Shown here: in pieces, positions 1 through 11,896 of the stretch | Layout of the letters: the number at the start of each line of letters is the position of its first letter | Numbering within the stretch: the first letter of the stretch is position 1 | Origin: Trichopria drosophilae | Lineage: Eukaryota; Arthropoda; Insecta; Hymenoptera; Diapriidae | DNA length: 64,000 nucleotides | Assembly: GCA_030407085.1 (NCBI GenBank) | Contig: CM059587.1 | Span: 76,807,001-76,871,000, forward strand | Direction of reading: 5' to 3' | The notes under the pieces: generated by a model | Seen by the model: the letters and a program-made list of their open reading frames with translations, nothing else | What the model was told of the DNA's origin: nothing | The model's database searches: none | Translations under genes and position numbers: made by a program

Positions 1-514
1 TGAACTTTAAAAACTAACTTCCAATTCAGAATCAGCGACTCTAAAAACCCCCGGGTACCAAGTTTAAAGTGATTTCATTTTAGTCAGTCGACTAAGTACA
101 CTCGAATATGATTTTGAACAAAAAAAAATCGACTTTCGTAGCCATTTTTGAGCCATCATTTTGAACATTTTTTTTTTCTTCCAGCCCAAACATTTTTGAC
201 GCAAAACTTATACCCGTCAAAGATATTCGGATACGGGTAATGATAACAAAAATTAAGGTAAGTGGAAAGAAAACCTAAAAAAATCGTGATTTTCGTTAAA
301 TAAATGCTCGTAGTTTGTTTATTTTTTTAATTTGCAGCAATTTTCGATACACCGTTTGAAAGAGCGAGGTTTGGGCAATAAAAAACGTCCATTCCAAACA
401 TTTTTTCATTGTGTTTTAATACAAAAAATTACTGACAAATTTCATGTTAAATTTATGTACATTTTGCCCTTAACGGGTTAAACCCAATAGGACAAAAAGG
501 ATTTTTCTTATGCT

Positions 515-690
515 CTGAGCGTAAAATTCTATTTTGCTCCCTATATCGCGAGAGCAAAATATCCCACTCGAAATAGTATTAGAGATTATTGCGAATTCGT
601 GTCCTCGTTTCCCTCCGGTTTCAAATTCGCCTTCGTCGACAAACACCTACTTTGCTCCCCAGTTGCACAATATACTATTACACATTTAGG
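515..690 (+). repeat. dispersed repeat, copy 1
   Basis: This stretch contains CTATTTTGCTCCCTATAT near its start and GCACAATATACTATTACAC near its end. The same two blocks recur in the same order and orientation at 1690-1840, and the second block recurs near 26345 and 56165. It is therefore a dispersed, diverged family; the class is unknown. Confidence 0.5.
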
Positions 691-1689
691 TTAAGTTGTC
701 ACAAAATCCTGATGTAATGAAGCACTTCTGCGACTAGATTTGGATTCAGCCCATCAAGAATTTTCGGGAAAGTATAGCCAGGTTGTTAAGTAAAGATTTA
801 ACCTTGGCTATGATTCGACCATTTGTCTGGTTGCCTACGATATGCGTGGATTCTACGAAGAACATTATCTGTAGGGACCACAATGAATCGATTAAAAACC
901 AAATTTTTAAAATAATGTCATCTTCAACTCCTTGTCTCAAGATCACGCAATCGATCATCTGGAGTATCAAAAAAACCCGGTATCAATTTAAACAATAAAT
1001 GATCGTCTGACTTGGTTTTTTTTCAAATATTTTTCAAGGACTATCAGCATATTGTCAAGGACAAATCGGTTGACGTTGGTTGCTCTCAAACCTTCTGCAG
1101 GATCCTCCAGAAGGGCAGATAATGGACGTAAACGCGCTGTTGTTGCGCTTGTCATGAACATGAGCCACGCCAAGGATGCGGAACTGCGGGGGCTGACGTT
1201 GATTTATCGACAACGTCTTCCGTTACGTTCTCCGATCCGTTCCGGTCCGTTCAACTTTCCCTCCCCTACCGAATGCTTCCCTGAACTATGCGCGAATATG
1301 CGCTATGCATCGCCAACGGCGTTGGGCCATTGTCGTTCGCGACTCTCGTATCAGGTATGCAGTGGAGACGTCGATATATGGGATGCAGTTTCACCCATTC
1401 CTCTTCCAACTTACCATCTGCTTGATTCGAATTCCGTCTAGTCGATTTTTCCATGAAAAAATGGGACAACCATTTTTAAGATGAAAATTAACCACCCTCG
1501 AAATATCTATCCGGATTTAGGTGACAGAAGATAATGAAAATAGAGATACATGATGAGAGATATTTGGTTCCATGGTGTACATCCTGCTAGGTGTGTTTTA
1601 CTACTGTGAACAGAATTTTTTACATCTTGATTTTAAAAGTTATGTCCGTCCGCCTCCAGTAATTTTTAAAAATTCTCTCTCACAGTCGG

Positions 1690-1840
1690 AGGGAAAAATG
1701 CTATTTTGCTCCCTATATAGCGGAAAAAACTAGCAGTTTATGCCCCTGTAGGGTAAAAGAAGTATGTCTGGAAGTCAAACTTGCGTTTGTCGCCAAATAC
1801 TTATTTTGTTCCCTAGTGGCATAATGTACTATTATATGGA
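1690..1840 (+). repeat. dispersed repeat, copy 2
   Basis: This is a diverged same-strand copy of the repeat at 515-690. It shares the CTATTTTGCTCCCTATAT block and a variant of the ATAATGTACTATTA end block. No coding content is visible. Confidence 0.5.
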
Positions 1841-2332
1841 GTGAAGGTGTTTGTTGGTAATATCGAACCGATCATAAAAAAAGTAAAGAATTTAGCATTA
1901 TAGGTTCCCTCTTCAGTTGAAAATCCTCTACAAAAATGTTTAAACAAATTTTTGTAGAAAAACAAACAACTTTTTATATTTTTAACAATTACTTATGTGT
2001 ATGATGATGAAAGAAAGAAAAGTGGAACCCAACATTTGAAGAATCACAATAATATAGAAGAGTCCTATCAACCTATCAAACGGACTATCCTTTGTCACTT
2101 TTCGGCTTTCATTCCTGATAGGTCAACAACAATAACAGCAACAAAAATCCGAGGTAATTTAAAGAATATTGAAAACAATGAGACATTTCTCACAAATTCT
2201 AGTTTCCGTATCCATATAATTTGTAAGTAACATTTTTCTATTTTATTTGGTTAATTTGAGTAAAATACGACATAAACAGGACATTTCATACTTTTATTTT
2301 GTTCAGTACAACAATTTTCCAAATCTTTTGTT

Positions 2333-2524
2333 GGCCGGGGAACAAAGTTCCGAAAACAACACACCAAAAGGCCAAAATTCCGATATATCATGGCTCCAGC
2401 GTGATTTTCTTTACTTTGTCTTTGAAAATTTGGCCAAAAGAAAGCAAATTAAAATACCTTGGACTCACGCAATATCGAAATTTTAGCTTTTCGGGGTTTT
2501 TATTCGGAACTTTGTTCCCCGGCC
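2333..2524. mobile_element. small palindromic MITE-like element
   Basis: A perfect 22-bp terminal inverted repeat bounds this 192-bp segment (2333-2354 against 2503-2524; it begins GGCCGGGGAACAAAGTTCCG). Weaker complementarity continues inward. Non-autonomous DNA transposons have this shape. I could not settle a target-site duplication: the flanks CTTTTGTT and CTTTTCTTTT are only similar. Two short overlapping ORFs inside are by-products of the palindrome. Confidence 0.7.
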
Positions 2525-3668
2525 CTTTTCTTTTGAGTGAATTGGATTCAGAAGCTAGTATTTTGATATTATAATAACCAAACTTATTCACGATGTTTTG
2601 CTAACCCCGAAAATGTCTTCTTTAGCAGAGATGTTAGTTTTGTGCGATCTTTTTCTCTCCCTGTTAGACCGATATAAACTTTTTTTCAGAAAACTTGAAT
2701 GGGATTGCATACATCACAAAACTGCTTTTCATTTCGTTCAGCTGAACTACCGTTAAACTGTTAAGATCCTTTCAAGTCACATTGTATGATTTTTACAGAA
2801 ACCTCGATATATGGTTATTTTAATATGCATTTTTGTTCCAGTAATTCAAAATTTGATGGGTATTATATAAAAGATGAAAGTATGTTTAAAACACTCCATG
2901 AATAGTTTCGTGAGGTACGCATTATATCTCAGAATATCTTTGAGAAGATTGGGCTTTCTCTTTTTACCTAATCTCGACCAATTTCGTACTACGATCTATT
3001 AGACCACAAACAACGCTTCATTCCTAATTGATCGAGTGAGAAGATTCAAAATTAAAATATCTTCCAGACCATGTATTTTTTTGACATCAGTCTATATCAA
3101 TAAATCCATCTCTCTTTTTAATTAAAAGTAAATAGAAACACTTTTTACTATTATTTTAAGTTGCCATTAAAAATTTTATTTCTTGATAGGCCCATGTAAT
3201 TTATTTTGTAAGTTAAAAATGTTAACCACATTATCTTTTTTATCTTTAGGAATTTCCGTAATGATATCATCTATGTCCCTTTAAAAAATTAATTTAACAT
3301 TCAGTTGTGCAATATACAGTTTTGATTAAGTAGGCGTAAAATGGCCATTTTGCTGAGTCCTCATTGTTAAAAATCATTCGAAAATGGGCATTTTTACACC
3401 TACTGAATCGAAAATTATGTTCGTATCTCGGGCGTAAAAGTTATTGTACGCCCTCGATATGAAAATAACTATTTTTCAAGAAATGCCATTACTAAGTTGG
3501 CTGCAGCAGGTGATAATGGTAAACTCATAGGTACGCCGCAAATCTCATTGTAAACGTTATTTTGGAACTTCAAATATGTAGAAGAAATCGTTAATATATC
3601 TCCATCACTTTTTGTGAAATGTTAGTGAAAGTTTTCATTTGATTCTATTTTTTATTAATAGTATGCAA
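2525..3668. other. intergenic, no gene seen
   Basis: AT-rich intergenic DNA. The only notable content is at 3335-3480: short blocks built on GCGTAAAA and ACGCCC, in both orientations, related to those at 52880-53050. No exon, RNA gene or promoter could be supported. Confidence 0.4.
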
Positions 3669-3680
3669 CACTAACGATAC

Positions 3681-4154
3681 AAAAAAAGGACAAAGGACAG
3701 GAAATTTTCCCCCGCGTTAATGACGAATATGTCTGTTTGCGGGTCGGCTCTCGGGTGGAGAGGTACAGGACAGAGACAGACAGTACAAGACAGAACTATA
3801 GGCAAACACAACACCCACCCAGAGCCAGTCCCCCCCTACCCCAATATCGGTACCAACAGCAGATTCGACGGTCTGTGCCTTAGCGAGTACGACGCGGGGC
3901 TTATCCCATCTTTATCCGAGATAAGACCCACGACGTACCGACCGCGGATAAGACGCTGACGATACCGATAACTGCCGACGGGGGTCGGCAGCGGTCCCAA
4001 ATTCGTACCTTCGCCCAGCAACGTTCCCCGGTTATTCCACACTGGACATAAGCAGAGAAAATTGCAGGACGGGGATTCGAACTCGGGCCCTTCGCGACGT
4101 TCAGTTCGGGCGGACTAAGACTGACGCCTTAGCCCGCACGACCATCACGCCGAC
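3681..4154 (-). mobile_element. tRNA-Leu-like SINE with target-site duplication
   Basis: The element reads on the minus strand. Its 5' end, near 4150-4060, resembles a tRNA: it has an A-box-like stretch containing GCGGGCTAAGGCG and a B-box GAGTTCGAATCCCCG. The GGCTAAGGCG...GTC pattern and long variable-arm spacing suggest tRNA-Leu. The body is unusually GC-rich for this window. A perfect 12-bp direct repeat, CACTAACGATAC, flanks it at 3669-3680 and 4155-4166, as expected for target-primed insertion. The minus-strand 3' end finishes in a T-rich tract. The two small ORFs inside are not considered genes. Confidence 0.8.
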
Positions 4155-4166
4155 CACTAACGATAC

Positions 4167-5062
4167 TGCAACATTTGTAAAAAGAGAGACAACAGTTAGG
4201 TGGAATACTGACTTCTTTATTTCTCGCATCTCATGAGTCTTTAATAAAAGATGTTTAATATACATTTCATTTTGAATGTTTGGAAAAAATGTTGCCACTT
4301 TGTTGGTTGTGGAAATGATGTTAGAGATTTATTCCGAAGAGGAGGGTTTGGTTTCTGGGTTTCTGGTAAACCGAATGCCCTTGGTGTCATATTATTACAT
4401 TATTTCACTATTGTATATTTGAACTATTTACATTAATTATTAGAAAATAAGCATTGCTGAATGTCACAATAACATCAAATTACATTATCATTAATAGCTC
4501 AAAATTAATGTACGACAGATAAACTAGATTGAAATGAAACTAGGACAGGCCATTTACTTAAAATCGCTGCTATAGTAACACCGAACTCCAGAATAAGCTA
4601 ATTAATGTGATATATTTAGCAAAACAAATAAATATAAACCAATACAATTTTTAATTGTCACAGTTACAGCGACAAATATCTGACCTTTCAATATTTCTCG
4701 TGAAAAAAATTATATGTAAACTAATTAAGTTATCGCAGGGTACATGGCTAATGTGATTTTGATGTATTTTCAACATTATTTAATAGAAAGTCAACGTATA
4801 GTTTGCAATTTTCCTTCATAATTAAGTGTCATATATAATTGATAAATTAGACATAAAATAGTTTATAAAAGTATTTGGGGTAAAATTTTATAGTCAAAGT
4901 ACGAATCATTTTTTTCATGTATTTTAATAAATGTTAAAAATAATTTAACTAAAGAGCCTTAACAATTTTCATATTTTTTAGAGAAAATTTTATGGAAATT
5001 AGGGACTGATAATATTTATACAATATATGGATTATTACAACAATGACAGCGATGTGGTGACC
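4167..5062. other. intergenic, nothing recognised
   Basis: AT-rich DNA with stop codons in all frames. I see no repeat boundary, RNA gene or exon here. Confidence 0.4.
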
Positions 5063-5862
5063 GGATATATGTTCCCCGGAATATTGTTCCCGGAAAATTG
5101 TTCCCGGAAATTCGTTCCCTGGAAAATCGTTCCCTGGAAAATCGTTCCCCCGGAAAATCGTTCATCGGAAAACCGTTCCCCTGAAGGGCCTGAAAAATTG
5201 CATTTTGTAGTATCTAGATGAAATTGCCTGGAATCCCTCACCCTCTACCTTTTCCTTTCCATCATCCTATTTTAAAGTCATGAAAATAATCATTTCCCGA
5301 AAACTTCGTTTAGTGAACATGTATGGACTTGTTCCAGGAATATATGTGAATACGATTTGTTTACAACTCTTCTAGTCTTCGAGGTTGTTTACTGTTTATA
5401 TTATTATAAGGCATTATTGTAATTTTGTTATTATTTTCTAAATTTGACACTAGTATATTATTAATCGCCGAGATGAGTAGTATTTAAAGTAAAATGACAT
5501 CATATCAATTTTGCAAGTCGAACTCGGAGAGAAACATGTAGGAGAGGGAGGGAGAGAGAGAGGAATGCGACGAACTGAGGCATGTTCGGTTAGATTAGGA
5601 TAGTTGCAGCGGGGGGTTTGGGGCGGCAGCCCCCCAAAAGGCATTGTAGATTAGGGTCACAAAATTTTCCGTGACCGGAGACTTTACGACTGTCCGCGGG
5701 AACGATTTTCCAAGGGAACGATTTTCCAGGGAAACGCTTTTTCCAGGGAACGATTTTCAGGGGAACGAATTTCCAGGAGAACGACTTTCCGGGGAACGAT
5801 TTTCCGGGAACAATTTTCCGGGAACAATTTTCCGGGAATGAATTTCTGGGGAACATATGTCC
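5063..5862. mobile_element. foldback element with internally repeated arms
   Basis: Both ends consist of many imperfect copies of a short unit of the form GTTCCCGGAAAATC. The left arm runs about 5063-5185 and the right arm, in inverted orientation, about 5695-5862. The outermost bases are near mirror images: GGATATATGTTCCCC at the left and GGGGAACATATGTCC at the right. Between the arms lies about 500 bp with no coding signal. This is the structure of foldback-type DNA elements, whose long terminal inverted repeats are made of short tandem repeats. The short proline/phenylalanine/glycine-rich ORFs in the arms are repeat translations. Confidence 0.75.
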
Positions 5863-7605
5863 TAGAACTCAGCGATGTACACGAAAATATAGTTCAAATA
5901 TTGGATTCTTCGCATTTTTTTAAGATTTGTTTTCATTAAAATGGTATAACTTTCAATGTGTACATTGTAAATTACGCACTATGTATAAGAAACTTTAGTA
6001 CTAATTCTGTTATGTTTATTTAGAATAAGTTTAAAATAAATGTATGACTACCTTTTAGGTATTGATTTTGTTTTGTACTCAAGGAATAGTTAGTCAATCA
6101 AAAAAGTAGCTCCTGAATCAGCACACCTAAGAGATCAAAAGCAATCAAAAATACAAATACAATAAGTAAGAACAAATAAATGTGTCTGAAATTTATCTTC
6201 AAAAATTGTTTCCAAAATAGTCATAATTAACAACGAATGTTAAAAAAATGCTATTAACTAAATAGTACTTTTTTTTTACTTAGGCAAAAATAAATTAAAA
6301 GAAAACTGAAATAAAGAAAGATACTTTTTTAAATAAGAAACAATTACAAAAAATATACAAACAAGAATGAAGACAAAAATAAACAAAATATTTAAATTTT
6401 TAAGTATTTAAAAAAGTATATTCATAATAAACATCAACATCTACGCGGTAAGAATTGGAAACATTTATTACCTAGACACGATTAGTAGAAATAAAGACTT
6501 TTGACTATATTTCAACATTTCAACCGCCCTTTTGAACCCACCTCGATGAATATAATGTCTACATCAAAAAAATTGCATGATATAAAAAAGTTTCAAATTA
6601 AAAAAAAAAAGCTAGGGAAAATTTTATTTTTTATCACTTAAATCCCACAAATATTGGTAAATTCTATAAAATTTTATTAATTAAAGACATTTTCTTTGAA
6701 ATTTTTAACGTTACTAATCGAAAGATCATGTTTCAAAATAACCAATATATTGGCTGGTTTGTTTTCCTAGTTTTTATTGGTACTTCATTAAAGTTCGATT
6801 ATTTAGAAATTCTTATTAAAGCGAAAGTCAACATCTAAAATGTGTTAATTTTTTATTTTTCATCGAATGAGCTACTTGAATAACTCACTTAATAAATACA
6901 AAGAGTAACTGGGTTGTGTGACAAGTTATGCATTGCATTAGAACAATGAACACTAAATCCTCGGGATGATACCAAAACAAAGAGATTATTCGAACGATAC
7001 TAATGTTGTCCCTAATAGCATTGCGATTCAACATCAATAATTTTATTCAAAATATTTGGATCAGATAGATTTTCTTACTAATCTGTATGTTAATGTTTTC
7101 GAAAATTCCTGACATTCACGATTTCGGAATTGCACTCACCTAAATTTGAAGTAACATTGTAATGCATCCCTTGTTAGAAACTCATTGGTGAAATGAGAAA
7201 CGCGAAATAACTCCTGGAACTACACGCTTGTCGGAGTCGGCTGGTGTTCGCAGGTCTATTGTTGACCAAGTAATGGCGGTTATTACACAAGTTACTGAAA
7301 ATACCATTGAATACAGACGTGTCGAAATATGCATCATCAGCCCCTTTCTCAATACTAAACTGGATGAACACCACGTGGAATTAATGTTAAATGAAGTAGA
7401 TAAGTTCTGTATACTATAATTAAGTTATTGAAAATGTATCAAACATAAAATTTATTGATTAAGATAGTTAGATTCTGTGATATAGTACGTCTGTAAAGAA
7501 TATTTAATACCATTTCAAAGAAATTAGTTGTCATTATTAATGATATTGTTGATGAAAGGAAGCATTACTATTCTTAAACAAAAACTTGACACCAGCAAAA
7601 ATAAT
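5863..7605. other. intergenic, no gene supported
   Basis: Mostly AT-rich. A stretch at about 7228-7419 is open for 63 codons and has somewhat more balanced composition (it includes PFLNTKLDEHHVELML). It lacks an ATG start, matches no family I know and has no convincing splice sites. I treat it as chance or a relic. Confidence 0.35.
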
Positions 7606-7985
7606 TTGTTAAACAACTTTTATTAATGACTCGAATTTTCTTCTTTTCGACCGTGAACAATTTTTTAAAAATAAATGAATTTTAATGAGCGATGGATTAT
7701 TTTTTCGACAAAAAAATTCTCTATAACTTTACCGTACAATTTTTGAAAATTTCTGAAGCTAAGGTCAAAGGTTTCTATTTATTTACAAAAAAATAATTAT
7801 TTTTCACAATTTCCGAACAAGTTTAGTCATCAGGTGAAAATTTTGGAAAAATTATTTCGGTAAAGTTGTAGAGAATCTTTTTGTCGAAAAAATAAGCCAT
7901 CATTCATTAAAATCCATCCATTTTTAAAAAATGCTTAACTGGCGAAAAAAGGAAATTTGAATCATTAACAAAGGTTGTTTAACAA
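7606..7985. repeat. 380-bp imperfect palindrome, likely MITE
   Basis: The segment begins TTGTTAAACAAC and ends with its exact reverse complement GTTGTTTAACAA. Complementarity extends inward: CTCTATAACTTTACCG near 7722 pairs with CGGTAAAGTTGTAGAG near 7858, and TTTTCGACAAAAA pairs with TTTTTGTCGAAAA. The whole could fold into one long hairpin. No coding content is present. Confidence 0.65.
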
Positions 7986-10900
7986 CTTTTTTTTGTATGT
8001 TTTTATTTTTTTCAAGAACAATAATACTTTCACGCTTCAATAATGTAATTAAAAGTAAAATTTACATTTTTGGAAACTTTATTAAATATTTTTCTCAAAC
8101 ATACTATATCCTGAGGTCTAGCTACCTTAAATAAAAACTATTCAAGAGGTGTAGAACGAACCAATAACGACGAAACTATTCCATTTTCTAGTTGATCTTT
8201 GAACCTTCATAGTCACAAAGAAAAATTAGTTGAGATTTTTCAAAAAACTTTGTGTAATACCATTTTCGGAAATACTGTTTCAATTTCTAATTTCAAAATT
8301 GAAGTTCTGAATGCTACAAAAACCTGTGATAGCTACAATAGATGGTGCTCAAAATAGTTGAAAAATATAGGAAAACATTTTGTTTTTATATTATTTTATG
8401 TCGGTATTTCTGAACCCATATGGGACTAAGGAAAACATGATTAGCCGGTTCAGTGGTTTTGTATCAAAGCCTTGCTGATAATTCCAGAGGGTACAGACCG
8501 GGATTAAACGTCAGAAAAAGAGATTCTATCTATTTTCAATAGATAAAATTTCTTTCAATCGTCTGACCATAAATTAATTTTTCTAAATACATAGACTTCT
8601 GTCTATTAATTATTAAGGTTAAAGTCCACAACGGGCACCAAATCCGGGCACGAACGAGGACCACAAAATTAATTAATGTAACCGAACAGGTCCAAATAAA
8701 AAACAACTCTGGATTTATTTATTATTAATATTCTAATATTATTATTAATATTCTCGGTGCAATGTAACGTCAAAAAAACACCTTGCAATTTTAATTTAAT
8801 GGTATTATAGCATATGTTATACAGAAAAAAGTCGTGCCATAAGTGATGTTGTAACATATGCATTGTATTGGTGTTAAATTCTGAAGAGGGCTACAAAAAA
8901 ACCGAAAGCGTTAAATGTTAATTTTTAAACATTTTTATTGTGTATAATTTATTTCTTAGGGTAGCCATTTTTAAAACAAGTATTGCTAAATATTTATATA
9001 ATTCATCACGGTCGAGAATTAAAAAAAATTACATGATTTTCTAATGTTTGCACTTTAAAAAGCTACAGATCTAATAAATCAATGGTTTCATAATGCAAAC
9101 AAAAAATTTTAACTTTTTGAAGGTTTTAAGTGTAGTTTTTGATGATGAGTAAAATCAAAAGTTCTTTGGGTTTGGATTACGAAAAATAAAAAGTTTATTA
9201 ACCAATATGTTCCAAATAAGAAAAATTTAGGTTATTCATTTTTGTCGATATTGTGAGTATTCATGTTCAGTGATTGAAAAATTAAATTTTAAATTGAAGC
9301 TACATATCTGATTCTTTGTATTTTCGGGAGAATGCTAGAGGCAAGATCGAATCTCAACATTGATTTCGTCGAAGAAAGCACCATAGAACCCCTACGGTTC
9401 TACCCGGAAATTTGATGGAAATCAACGTTGATACAAATGTAACACTGATCTTCAATCTTAGAAATGAGATAATGAAGTAGCATTGGAATCAATCATTTTG
9501 AAATGCGTATGTGCATTTATTGTATTCCATTCTATTTCGAACCCTTTCATTCCAGTATATTTGATTCACGTTGGAGTGGAAACTTCAAAACGTTTTAGGA
9601 AAAATGAGATTTTCAAACATTTTCAGGAAGTTAAGAATTCTTAAAACCATGTATCATTTTTATACTTCTACCGTATGATAATGTCTACGGGTTGAAATTG
9701 AAAAGTATAATAATTTATTGAAAATTTAAAGATAAGTTATCATCAATACTCTAAGGTGTAGTCCTCATCTTTCAAAAATACAAAAATTTTCAAAAAGTTG
9801 CATAAAATTTACATCGATACCACCATCAAGATAATTGAAAAACATTTGTAAAATTACTGTAAATTACTGTAATTGTGCAACCGTACATTTATATAAACAT
9901 AGATTTTCATTTCCTCTTTTGATTGAGCAATAAACAAATAATACAAAAATGAAAATATGAAAATGAGTTCAAGTATCATTTTTGGGCGCAAGTTGCTCTT
10001 AACTTTGGTGCATCATTTCTAAACTACTTTCTTTTTTCAGTTAATATTTCTTAAAAAATTACGGAGAAAATGTCTACGAGGATCATTAATCGGCATTGTC
10101 AGAAAGTTCATTGCTAATTAGATAAGAAAAATATAATGTCCTTTCTTAATTGTTCATCGTACTTCTTAACAAGGCACAGAAAATATTCGAATAATTCTGT
10201 TTATAAATATGAGATAAAGGTGTCATTAGCCTAACTTACGTCTTAGTAAATTTCATAGCATATCCTTAAAACGGTAAAACAAAAACAAATTTGCAAATTC
10301 AAAAGTGGTTTCAAAAAAAAAAACAAGAGCATCGCTTCAAGGACTACAAGAAATCTAACTTTTTTATTAACTATCTGAAATAAGCTAAATAATAACCTTT
10401 GTAATCACTGCAATTAATTTAACATCTATAAATACGTCCACTTTTAAACCGATTTCTGAACTATTAAAATCAATTATAACTAAATTCCTTAATGAATTGG
10501 TGTAATATAAATGAGTAATATTTGGATGAAACAGCAATTCAAATTATAATATAAACCACATGAATGAAATCGATAATTTCGCTTGTAATTGTTCATTATG
10601 ATCAAGTATCGCACCTCATTAATTAATCAGATATCAAAGAAACCATAAAATAGCAGGAAATAATTATGATAAAAATATATAATTTGTACGAGGATGTTGA
10701 TTAAAAAGACAATTAAAGAAAAGCTAAAAAAGATAATAACGCAGATTTACAACCGAAATAAAATATTATATTGGTTTTGAACTTAAGTAAGCAACTTGGC
10801 AAAAATTCAGATAAATTTTGAATTTCTGTTATAGTCGTCACTAGAGTAAAATTCAAAAGTTTACATAATGAAACTTTTCTTGCGATAATATAATATATAG

Positions 10901-11829
10901 TAAATAATATAATAATCTCTGCTTTAATTGTGGAAGAATACCACAGAAGAATTTTCTAAAAGTTGTATTATAAGGACGTAAAAATGTTTCAATGCTTTCC
11001 ATTTTGCATCCAGGCCTTTTTTTCAAAGCACTTTGTTAAAAACACTCGCGGTGATCTGATGATGTAATTCAACAAAATCATGATTTTTCTAGTTTATTTT
11101 GTATATTATTATGGTGACATCTTATGTTCATTTCAAGATGAAAATGAAAATGATCGGGGGAGAGGAAATTAAATTATATCGATTTATTTTTGAGATTTTT
11201 TGTCATATTTTCTTTAACATAAGAATTAATAAAACATTTACTAAAATGTACATTTTAATATTAATGAAATTCTAAATCATTTTGATAAATATAATTAAGA
11301 AAATTTCCAAAATTAATTGTAAAAAGTAAGATTTCATTAGTTTTGTTAAATAACTTCTCTGCAAGTTATTTATCGTAAATATTGTGCAAAAGTAAATTAA
11401 AAAACTTAAAATTTTCTGTAAAAGTAAAAAAAAATTCTATCTATTGTTGTTGTTCCGGATCGCCACGCGACGAAGTTCCTAATAATCGTTTAGGTCGAGC
11501 GGGATAATATTATAATAAAATTCCTGTAGAATTAGGAGGAAAATATAAATTAACTTCTTTGCAATTAGTTTGTTTTGGGGCGTGGTTGTTGTTTTCCGAA
11601 GTCCTGCCTCTAGTAAACAAATAATCCGAACCCGAAAAACAATAAAGTTTATCATTATAATTCGGGTATATATCATAGAGACGAAACCTTGAGGTGCGTT
11701 GGTTGTGACTTCCCGGGTCGCTTCGCGGTCTCATCGGTGGGTGAGTAATATTCGATATATTTGTTATATTGTATGTTATATATTATTTATTTATATATTA
11801 TATAAAAATGAGACATCTATTGGCGAGAT
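7986..11829. other. long AT-rich intergenic region
   Basis: No gene, RNA gene or exon pair was found in about 3.8 kb. A phrase near 8880 (TTCTGAAGAGGGCTACAAAA) matches one at about 50931 and resembles transposon-end text. From about 11450 the sequence becomes richer in G+C (for example GGATCGCCACGCGACGAAG), leading into the hammerhead motif. This suggests that 11450-12100 is part of one inserted element. Confidence 0.4.
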
Positions 11830-11896
11830 ATGTCTGGGGCAGGGTCCGCTCACAAGCCCCACTGAAGAGTCCGTGAGCGGACCCGGGACGAAACAT
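11830..11896 (+). ncRNA. hammerhead ribozyme motif (type I, short stem III)
   Basis: All invariant positions of a hammerhead are in order. Short stem III is ATGT at 11830-11833 with ACAT at 11893-11896. The cleavage triplet is GTC at 11832-11834, with predicted cleavage after 11834. Stem I is TGGGGC at 11835-11840 with GCCCCA at 11856-11861. The core box CTGAAGA (CUGANGA) is at 11862-11868. Stem II is GTCC at 11869-11872 with GGAC at 11886-11889. The second core box, GAAA, is at 11890-11893. A four-pair stem III is typical of minimal type I hammerheads in retroelements such as Penelope-like elements and retrozymes. Oddly, loop I (GGGTCCGCTCAC, 11842-11853) is perfectly complementary to loop II (GTGAGCGGACCC, 11873-11884). 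Activity is inferred, not shown. Confidence 0.8.

Larger units (their letters stand above)
1..2332. other. gene-poor, repeat-bearing start of window
   Basis: No gene could be supported. The first 60 bases carry a fragment of a dispersed motif (AATCAGCGACTCTAAAAACC) that recurs near 41.4 kb and 61.1-61.3 kb. Two related repeat copies lie at 515-690 and 1690-1840. Bases 1050-1440 are clearly richer in G+C than their surroundings and are open in more than one frame (for example 1052-1441 on plus and 1173-988 on minus), but no splice-consistent gene or recognisable family emerges. Confidence 0.5.

Noticed and set aside
5590..5856. 88-codon minus-strand frame rich in Phe, Pro, Gly and Lys
   Set aside because: It is a translation of the tandem units in the right arm of the foldback element.
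11479..11734. Minus-strand frames next to the hammerhead motif as a reverse transcriptase remnant
   Set aside because: They are short and show no recognisable reverse transcriptase or endonuclease motif. The link to a retroelement rests on the ribozyme type only.
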